Below are positions 6,460 through 14,270 of a stretch of DNA of 27,579 bases, one piece after another (the stretch's first letter is position 1; every line of letters starts with the position of its first letter). The notes beneath the pieces are model-generated. The model saw only the letters and a program-made list of their open reading frames with translations. It was not told the DNA's origin and searched no databases. This DNA comes from an uncultured Collinsella sp. Its GTDB lineage: Bacteria; Actinomycetota; Coriobacteriia; Coriobacteriales; Coriobacteriaceae. The position numbers and the translations under genes are program-made. The stretch is taken from contig URTD01000008.1 of the NCBI GenBank assembly GCA_900550735.1, positions 1 through 27,579 of the forward strand, given 5' to 3'.

Positions 6460-7923
6460 ATGTCAGATACGAAGGCGAAGAAGACAAACAGACGTTTTAA
6501 GTTCAAATTACCGCATGTCTATACGATCATGTTCTTGCTGATCGTTGTCTTTGCGGTCCTGACTTGGATCGTTCCCTCTGGCCAGTATCAGCGCAAGACG
6601 ATTTCGACAGCGGCGGGCGAGCGTGAAGTCGCCGTTGCTGGAACCTATGAACAGGTCGATAAGAACTACACCGATTCCGAGACCGGCGAGACCATCAATC
6701 TGGGCCAGGATATCTTCGCGGTCCTGCAAGCGCCCACCAAGGGTATCCAGGAGGCTGCCGACGTCGTTGCGTTCGTCTTATTGATTGGCGGATCGTTCGC
6801 AATCATCACCAAGACCAACGCTTTGAATGCCGGCATGAGCCGTGTGGTTAAAAAGCTCAAGAACAAGGACATCCTCATCATTCCCATCACGATGACGTTG
6901 CTGTCCATTTGCGGCACTACGTTTGGTATGTCTGAGGAAGCCCTGCCGTTCTATGCCATCTTCATTCCCATCATGATGGGTATCGGCTATGACTCGATGA
7001 CGGCATTCATCATCTGCTTCCTTGGTCCCAACCTGGGATATTGTGCTTCGACCATCGACCCGTTTAATGTTTTGATCGCCCAAGGCATCATTGGCATCGA
7101 GGGCAATCCGCAACTGTGGCTGCGCGCCGTTTCTTGGGTCATCTTCACTGCCGTCGGTATCGCATGGGCCATGCGCTACGCCATGCGCGTCAAGAAAAAC
7201 CCCGAGTCGTCCATTACGTACGAGGACGATAAGCTCAAGCGTATTGAGTTTTCCGTGACCGATGCCTCCATCGAGGAAGAGTTCACTATCCGTCAGAAGC
7301 TCGTGCTTATCGATTTTGCCTGCGGTATGGGCATTATCGTCTGGGGTCTTGTTACCCAGGGCTGGTACATGAATGAGATTTCCGCCGTGTTCCTTGGCAT
7401 GGGCTTGCTTGCCGGTATCCTGGGCGGTCTTGACCAGCAGACGATCGCTGAGGAGTTCGTTAAGGGTCTCGCCGACTTTGCGTACGCTGCCATCGTTATC
7501 GGTATCGCTCGCGGTATTCTGGTCATCGCCGAGGGTGGCATGATCATCGACACCATCCTCCAGACGCTCGCTACTGCGCTCGCCGGTGCACCAGCCGCCG
7601 TCTACACCACGTTTATGTATATCGTCCTTGGCCTGCTCTCTTTGCTGGTTCCCTCGAGTTCTGGCCTGGCGGCGCTCACCATGCCCGTTATGGGCTCCCT
7701 GACCGAGCTCATGGGCCTCAATCCCGAGGCGGCCGTCACCGCGCTCCAGTTTGCCAACCAGACCATCAACACCATCAGCCCCGTGGCGGGCATGACGGTC
7801 GCCGGCCTTGCCGTGGCTAGGATTTCGTTTGGCCAATGGTGGAAGACCATTTGGAAGTTCTTCATTTTCATGGTCGTCTTTGGCCTGATCGTAACGGCAA
7901 TCTCTGGCATGCTTCCGGTGTAG
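6460..7923 (+). CDS. YfcC-family (DcuC superfamily) membrane transporter
   Basis: A 487-residue polytopic inner-membrane protein. After a basic N-terminus there is a first helix at about 18-38, a polar loop at about 40-90, and then roughly ten further hydrophobic segments. The stretch PHVYTIMFLLIVVFAVLTWI, the conserved GGSFAI, and the C-terminal SSSGLAALTMPVMG and NQTINTISPVAGM segments are typical of the YfcC group, often annotated as putative basic amino acid antiporters. The ATG at 6460 follows GGAGG at 6 bases; an in-frame ATG at 6265 lies in the terminator of the upstream gene. The amidohydrolase gene follows at once. By position it should import the sugar-amine substrate, perhaps exchanging it for the released amino acid. 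Salmonella FraA, as I recall, is also Dcu-related, while E. coli FrlA is of another family. Confidence 0.85.
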   Translation: MSDTKAKKTNRRFKFKLPHVYTIMFLLIVVFAVLTWIVPSGQYQRKTISTAAGEREVAVAGTYEQVDKNYTDSETGETINLGQDIFAVLQAPTKGIQEAADVVAFVLLIGGSFAIITKTNALNAGMSRVVKKLKNKDILIIPITMTLLSICGTTFGMSEEALPFYAIFIPIMMGIGYDSMTAFIICFLGPNLGYCASTIDPFNVLIAQGIIGIEGNPQLWLRAVSWVIFTAVGIAWAMRYAMRVKKNPESSITYEDDKLKRIEFSVTDASIEEEFTIRQKLVLIDFACGMGIIVWGLVTQGWYMNEISAVFLGMGLLAGILGGLDQQTIAEEFVKGLADFAYAAIVIGIARGILVIAEGGMIIDTILQTLATALAGAPAAVYTTFMYIVLGLLSLLVPSSSGLAALTMPVMGSLTELMGLNPEAAVTALQFANQTINTISPVAGMTVAGLAVARISFGQWWKTIWKFFIFMVVFGLIVTAISGMLPV

Positions 7924-7932
7924 GTGGTTGTG

Positions 7933-9516
7933 ATGTCTGATCGTTTGACGGTCCTGACGTCTAAGAGCGTCTTTACCGGTACGGGGGATCTGCCGTTTGA
8001 AGGTTTCGTAGCGGTCCGTGGCAATCGAATTGAGGCTGTTGGCACCAAGTGTGAGCTAGCTTCGTATTTGACCCAAGCGGACGAGGTAGTTGACCTGGGC
8101 GACCGTACCGTCATGCCTGGCCTGATCGATGTGCATACCTTCTATACAGGCTGGGCGCTGCGGACATTGGGGTCTGATCTGTCCGGCATCGCTGATGCCA
8201 AAGAGGCCGTGTCGCTCTTGCGTGCATGGAAAGAAGGTCATCCGGATTGCGCGGCGGCTTTTGGCCACAACCTACCCGAAACGTTGGCATCGGATGCCGA
8301 GAACGCAAATACAGCAGCTGTGTTTGACGAGTGTTTTGGCGATATCCCTGTCGTCTGCTTTACGCCGGGCGCGGAGACCTGCGTTCTCAATGCTGCCGCC
8401 AGTGCGCGATATGGCTTTACACCCCAGGCGTGCTATGCCGAGAAGATCTGGCGCATGATGAGCGATTTCCTCGCGCTGCCCGAGGTGCGTGCCGGGTATT
8501 CGGACTACATGAGCATGCTTAACGAGCGCGGCGTTACCGCCATCAAGGAAATGGCGTTTGATGACTACTACGGCTTTGCCGACGAAATGGCTCGCCGTGA
8601 GGAATCTGGTGAGCTGACGGTTCGCGTCTCTATGATGTCGCAGCCGGTGGGCGCCGGTGCAAATCTGGCATATGCCCGCGAGGCGCGAGAGCGCTTCCGG
8701 GGACCGTTCGTTCGTTTTTCTGGCTTCAACCGTATGACCGATCGCGGCGTATGGGCGGGGCTTGCCGAGATGATTGACCCCTATGAGGACACGGCCGATG
8801 CGGGCGCTGCCGGCAAGACGGTCGTCGAGGAGCTGGAGTGGGATCTGATTGAGAACGAGCTGCGTGCAATTGATGCTGAGGGCTTCCGATACTCCTTGCA
8901 TTGCCAGGGCGATGGCGCCGTTCGCCGCACCGTGGCGCTCTATGCCTCGCTGCCTCGAGACGAGCATGGACGGATGCTTCGACGCCATGCGATTACCGAT
9001 CTCGAGAACTCTGACCCGACCGATCTTGTCGAGTTTGGCAAGTTAGGCGGAATTTGCGAGGTCTATCCGCAGATTCTGACGCTGGACCGGCGCGAGGATT
9101 GCCTGTCGATGATGCGTCGACAAATTGGCGAGACGCGACTTTTGCACAGCTGGAATCGCCGCGGCATGGAAGATTCCGGATGCATAGTGTGCTGTGGCAC
9201 GGATTTGCCGCTGCTGATTCCGAGCCTGGGCGAGTCAATCTACAGCGCGTGCGGCGGATTCTTCGCTGACGGACTGCTCGTGAATGAGGCCAACGCGCTG
9301 ACGCTTGTCGAGCTCTTGCGCGCTTGGACTGCCGGGGGCGCGTACGATCTGATGCGCGAAGACGAGCTGGGTACGCTCGAGGTCGGCAAACTTGCCGATA
9401 TCTGCGTGCTCGATCGGGATGTGTTCGACCTCGATTATCGCGACGCACGTGATCTTGCGGTTGATATGACGATGTCGGACGGACGAATCGTGTTCGATCG
9501 AAATAAGGAGGCATAG
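7933..9516 (+). CDS. Amidohydrolase, YtcJ-like, with altered metal-binding motif
   Basis: A 527-residue TIM-barrel metal hydrolase of the amidohydrolase superfamily, nearest to the YtcJ / amidohydrolase_3 group. Residues 1-60 form the N-terminal beta domain, ending in DRTVMPGLIDVHTF. The usual strand-1 metal motif is HxH; here it is His68-Thr-Phe70, so the second ligand is missing. Later ligands are seen: His323 in YSLHCQGDGAV, His352 in RRHAITDLEN, and Asp424 in CCGTDLPLL. The C-terminal DELGTLEVGKLADICVLD returns to the beta domain. The ATG at 7933 follows AGGTGG; a GTG at 7924 is also in frame. It lies between the transporter and frlC-like genes, whose start is one base after its stop. It may split an N-acyl or peptide bond of the imported substrate, but the substrate is unknown. 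Confidence 0.85.
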   Translation: MSDRLTVLTSKSVFTGTGDLPFEGFVAVRGNRIEAVGTKCELASYLTQADEVVDLGDRTVMPGLIDVHTFYTGWALRTLGSDLSGIADAKEAVSLLRAWKEGHPDCAAAFGHNLPETLASDAENANTAAVFDECFGDIPVVCFTPGAETCVLNAAASARYGFTPQACYAEKIWRMMSDFLALPEVRAGYSDYMSMLNERGVTAIKEMAFDDYYGFADEMARREESGELTVRVSMMSQPVGAGANLAYAREARERFRGPFVRFSGFNRMTDRGVWAGLAEMIDPYEDTADAGAAGKTVVEELEWDLIENELRAIDAEGFRYSLHCQGDGAVRRTVALYASLPRDEHGRMLRRHAITDLENSDPTDLVEFGKLGGICEVYPQILTLDRREDCLSMMRRQIGETRLLHSWNRRGMEDSGCIVCCGTDLPLLIPSLGESIYSACGGFFADGLLVNEANALTLVELLRAWTAGGAYDLMREDELGTLEVGKLADICVLDRDVFDLDYRDARDLAVDMTMSDGRIVFDRNKEA

Positions 9517-9517
9517 G

Positions 9518-10369
9518 ATGTCTGAATCCAAACCGACGCTGCGCCGCGAACAGATTGCGGGCATGAATATCCACTACATCATGTGGTCGCTCGATTACTT
9601 CCTTGATGTGCAGCAGCGTTTGGGCTTTGAGTCCATTGAGCTGTGGTGTGCGGAGCCACATGTGACGCTCGACCACACGGGCTACTTTGAGGCTGAGGTC
9701 CTGGCGAAAAAGGCTGCAGACCGTGGGCTTAGGTATCGTACTCTGTGCCCCGAGAATGTTGTCTATCCTTGGCAGTACTGCGCACGCAAACCGCTGCATG
9801 AACAGCGCAGCCTGGCGTACTTTAAACACGGCATTGAGCTTGCCGAGGTACTTGGGTGCGACCGTATGTCCGTCAACTCGGGCTGGGGCGACTGGGACGA
9901 GGACCGCGAGGAAGCCTGGAAGCGCAGCCGCGAGCACTTGTCCATTCTGGCGGAGTATGCCGGCGAGCACGGTCTGGTGCTTACGATGGAAAGCCTGCGT
10001 CCCGAGGAGAGCAACCTTGTGACGACGGTTTCCGATGCGAAGCGCATGATTGACGAGGTCGCGAGCCCGTACTTACAGCCCATGGTTGATACAACCGCGA
10101 TGGGCGTTGCAGGCGAGACGCTTGAGGACTGGTTTGCCGCTTTTGGTGATGGGGCAATTCACGAGATGCACTTTATCGACGGCGACCCGTATGGCCATCT
10201 GGTGTGGGGCGATGGCAAGCACGATATGGACGCCTTCGTCGCCACACTCAACGCCCATGGTTTCGACGGCATGCTGGGCCAGGAAATCACGGACGGCCGT
10301 TACTACGATGACCCGGCGGCGGCAGATGCCAAGAACATGGCCGCATTCGAGAAATATCTGATTGACTAA
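9518..10369 (+). CDS. frlC: Sugar-amine 3-epimerase, FrlC-like (TIM barrel)
   Basis: A 283-residue xylose-isomerase-like TIM-barrel epimerase. By recall it resembles E. coli FrlC (fructoselysine 3-epimerase), with LGFESIELWCAEPHV, LTMESLRPEESNLV, MVDTTAMGVAGE and HFIDGDPYGHLVWGDGK aligning in order. Probable metal ligands are Glu158, Asp191, His218 and Glu256, matching the family pattern of two Glu, an Asp and a His. FrlC interconverts fructoselysine and psicoselysine so that both epimers can enter the pathway. The start at 9518 is one base after the preceding stop, with AAGGAGG inside the upstream gene, implying translational coupling. A 62-base gap with a hairpin separates it from frlB. The exact substrate may be another Amadori compound. 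Confidence 0.82.
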   Translation: MSESKPTLRREQIAGMNIHYIMWSLDYFLDVQQRLGFESIELWCAEPHVTLDHTGYFEAEVLAKKAADRGLRYRTLCPENVVYPWQYCARKPLHEQRSLAYFKHGIELAEVLGCDRMSVNSGWGDWDEDREEAWKRSREHLSILAEYAGEHGLVLTMESLRPEESNLVTTVSDAKRMIDEVASPYLQPMVDTTAMGVAGETLEDWFAAFGDGAIHEMHFIDGDPYGHLVWGDGKHDMDAFVATLNAHGFDGMLGQEITDGRYYDDPAAADAKNMAAFEKYLID

Positions 10370-10379
10370 AACAACTATC

Positions 10380-10410
10380 GGCCACGCAACCAACGTCATT
10401 GATTGCGGCC
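10380..10410 (+). other. Intercistronic hairpin between frlC-like and frlB-like genes
   Basis: GGCCACGCAA (10380-10389) can pair with TTGCGGCC (10403-10410) with a two-base bulge. There is no T-tract, so it is not a terminator. It could stabilise or process the mRNA and so set different levels of the two enzymes. Confidence 0.3.
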
Positions 10411-10431
10411 CAAACAAGAAAGGAACTGGAT

Positions 10432-11400
10432 ATGAACGCACACGATCTGATCAAAGAGGCAATTGCCGAGAAGGGTAAGTTCGACAGCGTCTACTGGATT
10501 GCTTGCGGTGGCTCCATGATCGATTTGATCCCGGCTCATGAGCTTCTGCAGCGCGAGGCAACCACCTTCACTTCGTATATCTATACGGCTCGCGAGTTCG
10601 ATATCATGCGTCCGCGTCGTCTGGGCGAGAAGTCCCTGGTCATTGCCTGCAGCCACAGCGGCAACACCCCCGAGGTCGTCGAGGGCTGCGAGATTGCCCT
10701 TGCTGCCGGCGCTACGGTGATCGCCCAGACCGACAACGCTGGATCCAAGATCGACTCCGGCAAGTGGACCACGTGGGTCTACCCGTGGGGCGAGGGCGTG
10801 CCGCAGGCCGAGGTCCCCGCTGGCATTTCGCTGTCGCTTGCGGCCGAGCTGCTCGATCAGCAGGAGGGCTACGCCGATCTTGCCGATATGTATGCCGGTA
10901 TCGCCGAGATGGATAAGATTCTTCCCCCGGCACGTGAGAAGGTAAATGCCGAGCTGGGCGATCGTTTTGCCAAGCTTTGCCAGGAGCACGAGTTCTTCTA
11001 CATTCTGGGCAGCGGTCCCAACTTTAGCCAGACCTACGGTTTCGCTATCTGCTCTCTTATGGAGATGCAGTGGCAGCACTGCAGCTACATCCACTCTGCC
11101 GAGTACTTCCACGGCCCCTTCGAGGCTACTCAGGATGGCGTTTTTTACTTCCTGCAGATGGGCTCCAGCGAGTGCCGTGCTATGGACGAGCGCGCCCTGG
11201 CGTTCCTTAAGACGCATACCGATACGCTGATGGTGCTCGATGCCAAGGAGTACGGTATGGAAGCCGTGCCGGCGAGCGTCCGTGCCTATCTGGACCCGGT
11301 GCTGTTCTACGCCATGAACTGCGAGCTGCGTGCTGCACGCGGCAAGGTGTTTGACCATGATCCCGATTTCCGTCGCTACATGGGCGTCGTCGAGTACTAG
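10432..11400 (+). CDS. frlB: Fructosamine-6-phosphate deglycase, FrlB/FraB-like (SIS domains)
   Basis: A 322-residue protein of two sugar isomerase (SIS) domains. The deglycase splits a 6-phosphofructosamine into glucose-6-phosphate and the free amino acid. The first SIS domain (about 18-145) has YWIACGGSM and IACSHSGNTPEVVEG; the second (about 185-310) has FYILGSGPN. Glu211 in SLMEMQW and His227 in SAEYFHGP are 16 residues apart, the same spacing as the GlmS catalytic pair and, as I recall, as Glu214 and His230 of Salmonella FraB. The C-terminus DHDPDFRRYMGVVEY closely matches E. coli FrlB (DHNPDERRYYGGLVEY). The start at 10432 follows AAAGGA. It sits between the epimerase and kinase genes, as in frl operons. 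The amino acid part of the substrate is not settled by sequence. Confidence 0.88.
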   Translation: MNAHDLIKEAIAEKGKFDSVYWIACGGSMIDLIPAHELLQREATTFTSYIYTAREFDIMRPRRLGEKSLVIACSHSGNTPEVVEGCEIALAAGATVIAQTDNAGSKIDSGKWTTWVYPWGEGVPQAEVPAGISLSLAAELLDQQEGYADLADMYAGIAEMDKILPPAREKVNAELGDRFAKLCQEHEFFYILGSGPNFSQTYGFAICSLMEMQWQHCSYIHSAEYFHGPFEATQDGVFYFLQMGSSECRAMDERALAFLKTHTDTLMVLDAKEYGMEAVPASVRAYLDPVLFYAMNCELRAARGKVFDHDPDFRRYMGVVEY

Positions 11401-11414
11401 AAGGGACAAAGGCC

Positions 11415-12278
11415 ATGGCATTTAACGTTAACGCGCTCGGATTTGGCGACAACGTCGTCGATCGCTACGAGCATATCCACACCATGTATCCTGGCGGCAA
11501 CGCGGTGAACTTCGCCGTTTATGCCAAGAAATGCGGTGCCGCACGCTCCGCATACATGGGCATTTTTGGCAATGACGCCGCTGCCGAGCATGTTATTGCA
11601 AGCCTCGAGGATGAGGGTATCGAGCTTGACAAGTGCGAGCAGATGATTGGCGAGAACGGAGCGGCTCGCGTGACCGTCGTTGACGGTGACCGTGTCTTCC
11701 TCGGCTCCAACGAGGGCGGTATCCGTGGCGATGCGCGCTATGTCCTCGATCGCTTTGACCTTGCGTACATGAAGCAGTTCGATGTGGTTCATTCGGGCAA
11801 CTATTGCTTTACCGAGCGCGAGCTGCCCAAGTTGAAGGCTGCGGGCGTCATGGTCTCTTTTGACTTTTCGGACGACTCCACCGACGAGTACTACGAGCAG
11901 ATTGCGCCCTACGTCGATTTTGCTTTCTTTAGTGCAGCGGATGCCGCGAGTGAGGACGAGATCCGCGAGCGTCTGGCATGGGTGAAGGGCCTGGGTCCGC
12001 GTTTTGTGTCGGCTACGGCGGGCGCCGAGGGCTGCATTGCTTACGACGGCGAGCGTTATTACCGCCAGCTGGCTAAACCGGTAACGGACATGAAGGACAC
12101 CATGGGGGCGGGCGACTCGTTCCTCACCTCGTTTTTGATGTGCTATCTCGATTCCGCCAAGCGTGGTGAGGATGGCGCCGAGGCCATCGAGCGCGCGCTT
12201 GACTTTGCTGCCGGGTTTGCTTCGACCGTGTGCGGCATGGAAGGTTCTTGGGGCCACGGGGCGCTAATCGTCGAATAG
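11415..12278 (+). CDS. frlD: PfkB-family sugar-amine 6-kinase, FrlD-like
   Basis: A 287-residue ribokinase/PfkB-family kinase. N-terminal GFGDNVVDRY and PGGNAVNFAVYAKKCG match E. coli FrlD (GDNCVDIYP, SGGNAVNVAVY). DRVFLGSNEGG and VSFDFSDD are also FrlD-like. The C-terminal DTMGAGDSFLTSF carries the anion hole and catalytic base Asp234. FrlD phosphorylates fructoselysine at C6 using ATP, making the substrate of FrlB. The ATG at 11415 is 14 bases after the frlB-like stop, with GAAGGG upstream at long spacing. It is the last gene of the cluster: a hairpin follows at 12285, and then a 233-bp inverted-repeat element. Kinase family and neighbours together make the assignment strong; FraD-like substrates remain possible. 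Confidence 0.86.
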   Translation: MAFNVNALGFGDNVVDRYEHIHTMYPGGNAVNFAVYAKKCGAARSAYMGIFGNDAAAEHVIASLEDEGIELDKCEQMIGENGAARVTVVDGDRVFLGSNEGGIRGDARYVLDRFDLAYMKQFDVVHSGNYCFTERELPKLKAAGVMVSFDFSDDSTDEYYEQIAPYVDFAFFSAADAASEDEIRERLAWVKGLGPRFVSATAGAEGCIAYDGERYYRQLAKPVTDMKDTMGAGDSFLTSFLMCYLDSAKRGEDGAEAIERALDFAAGFASTVCGMEGSWGHGALIVE

Positions 12279-12284
12279 CCGAGC

Positions 12285-12318
12285 GGTCCCGGGGAGGTGC
12301 AGGCGCCTCCTCGGGACC
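12285..12318 (+). terminator. Strong hairpin after frlD-like gene, without a T-tract
   Basis: A 13-bp stem (12285-12297 with 12306-12318, one G-T pair), extendable by two pairs to a 4-base loop, starts 6 bases after the frlD stop. No T-run follows; the inverted-repeat element begins two bases later. It may act only as an mRNA 3' stabiliser, or its T-tract may have been lost. Confidence 0.5.
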
Positions 12319-12319
12319 C

Positions 12320-12552
12320 GGTGTGCAAAAAATGCCAAATATGAGTACTGTGACTAATTTAGTCGCAGCAAAATCAACCCCTTCAGACGTGATTTGAGCG
12401 TCTGGAGGGGTTTAAGATTTGCGAAAACGCAGGATGAATGACTGTAAAAGCTTTAATTAGCGGACAATCGAGGATTATTCTGGCGGTTGGAAAGTTAAAA
12501 GAAATGTATCCATTCCGGTAGCAGTACTCATATTTGGCATTTTTTGCACACC
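12320..12552. mobile_element. 233-bp MITE-like element with perfect 31-bp terminal inverted repeats
   Basis: Positions 12320-12350 and 12522-12552 are exact reverse complements over 31 bases; the outer ends read GGTGTGCAAAAAATGCC on each strand. The 171-base interior is clearly more AT-rich than its surroundings and has no credible gene. It contains an internal hairpin at 12376-12412. No transposase is present and no clear target-site duplication flanks it (CCCGG on one side, CCAGG on the other if the first two bases of each end are counted). It lies 42 bases after the frlD stop and 5 bases from the tatD stop, between convergent genes. It could be a non-autonomous transposon or a palindromic repeat family acting as a two-way terminator. 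Confidence 0.7.
12376..12412. terminator. Hairpin inside the inverted-repeat element
   Basis: AACCCCTTCAGACG (12376-12389) pairs with CGTCTGGAGGGGTT (12399-12412) over 14 bp with one G-T pair and a 9-base loop. A weak T-run (TTTAAGATTT) follows on the plus strand and TTGATTTT on the minus strand, so it could weakly end transcripts from both sides. Confidence 0.45.
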
Positions 12553-12557
12553 AGGGG

Positions 12558-13340
12558 TTAGCGAAGGCCAAAAACAGAGCGCGCATTTGTTAAAACTATC
12601 GACTCGATGCGCTTTGCGTCGCAGTTTTTGAGCGAGGTGATGCGTTCTGAGGTCCTTGTGAGCGACCTGATGAGCGACTGCGCGCTTGTTTCTGTGTTTG
12701 GCTCGGCCGGCGCATCGGTCTCGAGCAGTAGGCGGTCGAGTGGAATCTGTCGTGCGTATTCGCGACCGCGCTTGGTCGCGAGCATGCGTTCGTTGACGGA
12801 AAAATAGCAGCCCGCATTACGCGCGCGGGTGAGTTCGTCCGAAGTGCCGCTAAACCAGTGGAAGATGATAGCGGGGGAGTCGGGGTTTGGGATGAGTAGT
12901 CCATGCGATTCGAGGACGTCCAGTACGGCTCCTGCCGAACGAACGGCGTGAATTGATATCACGCGCCCGGTAAGAGGATGCTGCACGAGCGCATCGCAGA
13001 GCCGGTTAAGTGCCTGTATTTGTAGCGGCTCACTTCCAGCAAAGCGCGCGGAAAAGTCGAGTCCGACTTCGCCGATGTAGCGTTCTTGGGCAGCAACTTC
13101 GCAAAGCAGATTGACTTCGGCAAAACCGCAGTGGCCATCGGCGAGCCACCAGGGGTGAAGCCCAACGCCGGCGATGATGCCCGGGTGGCGACGAGCGCGC
13201 TCGTTTGCGGCCGAAAAGTCGCGTGGATCGACGCCGCAATCAAATAGACCCAAGCCCAGCGCCGTTGCCTCATCGGCAACGGCGTCCGGGTGAGCCATTA
13301 AATCAAGATGGCAGTGTGCATCAAATAACCGGGGCTCCAT
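12558..13340 (-). CDS. TatD-family metal-dependent hydrolase
   Basis: A 260-residue TIM-barrel hydrolase. Metal ligands are visible: His9 and His11 in FDAHCHLD, Glu91 in IGEVGLDF, His131 in ISIHAVRS, His161 in IFHWFSG, and Asp209 in LETDAPAE. TatD proteins are magnesium-dependent DNases and exonucleases linked to DNA repair and RNA quality control. The length is typical. The start at 13340 is 14 bases after the tcdA stop, with GGAG about 9 bases upstream, so the two genes are probably co-transcribed. The 3' end lies 5 bases from the inverted-repeat element and has no terminator of its own, so transcripts must run into that element. Confidence 0.88.
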   Translation of the reverse strand: MEPRLFDAHCHLDLMAHPDAVADEATALGLGLFDCGVDPRDFSAANERARRHPGIIAGVGLHPWWLADGHCGFAEVNLLCEVAAQERYIGEVGLDFSARFAGSEPLQIQALNRLCDALVQHPLTGRVISIHAVRSAGAVLDVLESHGLLIPNPDSPAIIFHWFSGTSDELTRARNAGCYFSVNERMLATKRGREYARQIPLDRLLLETDAPAEPNTETSAQSLIRSLTRTSERITSLKNCDAKRIESIVLTNARSVFGLR

Positions 13341-13354
13341 CTCGGCGCGCTCCG

Positions 13355-14149
13355 CTAGTCCAAGCGCTGGCCATCGGCGCGCACGCGCTCGGTGCCGCGG
13401 CCACTGATCTGGCGGATAACCTCGCCGGCAATCATCTGGCCCATGATGGGCGGCATAAAGCTGGCGGTTCCGAGCTCGGTGCGCTCGTGGATATTGGAAG
13501 GGTCGCGGGGCTGTGCCTTAACCGATTCCTCGCAGCTAAACAGTACATGCAGACTCTTGATTCCGCGCTTCTTGCATTCTTTGCGCATGATGCGGCTCAT
13601 GGGGTCACGTACCGTATCGAAAATGTCGGCAAAGCGGAGGCACTCGGGATGGAGCTTGTTGGCCCCGCCCATGGAGCTAACCAAACGAATGTCGTGGTCC
13701 TGAGCATATTTGGCAATGGTGAGCTTGGCCGAGATGGTGTCGATGGCGTCGACGACGTAGTCGAGCTTGCCGTCCGTCTGCTCCAAAACGCTCGCGAAGA
13801 ACTCGTCGATGTTGTCGCTCAGCAGGTATTCGGTGCGTTTGATAACGGTGGCGGTGGGATTGATGTCGTGGATCATGGCTTCCATAACATCGACCTTGCG
13901 CTTGCCGATGGTGCTGTGAAAGGCGATAGCCTGGCGATTGATATTGCTGGGCGCGACGATGTCCTTGTCCAGAATGACGAAATGACCAATGCCGCCGCGG
14001 GCGAGTGCCTCGCAGCAGTTGGAGCCCACGCCTCCGCAGCCGAGCACCAACACCGTAGCATCGGCGAGCTTATCGAGTGCCTCGCGGCCCATGATGATCT
14101 CGAGCTTGGTGTCGCGTGTCTCGACGAGAGCGGCAGCGGTTTCGGTCAT
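13355..14149 (-). CDS. tcdA: tRNA threonylcarbamoyladenosine dehydratase (TcdA/CsdL, ThiF family)
   Basis: A 264-residue E1-like (ThiF/MoeB superfamily) enzyme. The nucleotide-binding loop VLGCGGVGS spans about residues 36-43, followed by ILDKDIVAPSNINRQ (60-73) with the conserved Asp and Arg of ATP binding. The FSCEE segment and C-terminal SFMPPIMGQMIAGEVIRQI are as in TcdA. The enzyme uses ATP to close t6A into cyclic ct6A at tRNA position 37. The annotated start is the ATG at 14149: GGAGG lies 6 bases before it, while the ATG at 14155 directly abuts the GGAGG and could not be initiated well. It heads a two-gene unit with tatD; a minus-strand TATAAT lies at 14194-14199. Confidence 0.88.
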   Translation of the reverse strand: MTETAAALVETRDTKLEIIMGREALDKLADATVLVLGCGGVGSNCCEALARGGIGHFVILDKDIVAPSNINRQAIAFHSTIGKRKVDVMEAMIHDINPTATVIKRTEYLLSDNIDEFFASVLEQTDGKLDYVVDAIDTISAKLTIAKYAQDHDIRLVSSMGGANKLHPECLRFADIFDTVRDPMSRIMRKECKKRGIKSLHVLFSCEESVKAQPRDPSNIHERTELGTASFMPPIMGQMIAGEVIRQISGRGTERVRADGQRLD

Positions 14150-14193
14150 AGACATCCTCCGATGGGGAAGCGAATCGTGTTTTAGCTATCGCC

Positions 14194-14199
14194 ATTATA
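14194..14199 (-). promoter_or_regulatory. -10 box of the tcdA-tatD promoter
   Basis: The minus strand reads a perfect TATAAT about 45 bases before the tcdA start. No good -35 is seen at 16-18 bases; that region lies in the hairpin at 14210-14249, so the promoter may need an activator or be moderate. Confidence 0.45.
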
Positions 14200-14235
14200 G
14201 GTGTTATCGCGATTCCATTTGAGCCCTTGGGCTTG

Positions 14236-14264
14236 TTGAAATGGGATCGGGGTTCGCATAAGAT
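14236..14264 (+). promoter_or_regulatory. Candidate promoter of an orphan small transcript
   Basis: TTGAAA (14236-14241), a 17-base spacer and TAAGAT (14259-14264). The start would be near 14271, followed within 100 bases by a strong terminator and no gene. It overlaps the right arm of a hairpin formed by 14211-14220 and 14239-14248. Confidence 0.4.
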
Positions 14265-14270
14265 TGAAGC

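Noticed and set aside
12308..12562. Target-site duplication around the 31-bp repeats
   Set aside because: The flanks CCCGG and CCAGG differ by one base and overlap the repeat ends, so they cannot be called a duplication.
12383..12586. 67-codon minus-strand frame across the inverted-repeat element
   Set aside because: It spans the right-hand repeat and the tatD 3' end, with no ribosome-binding site or family features.
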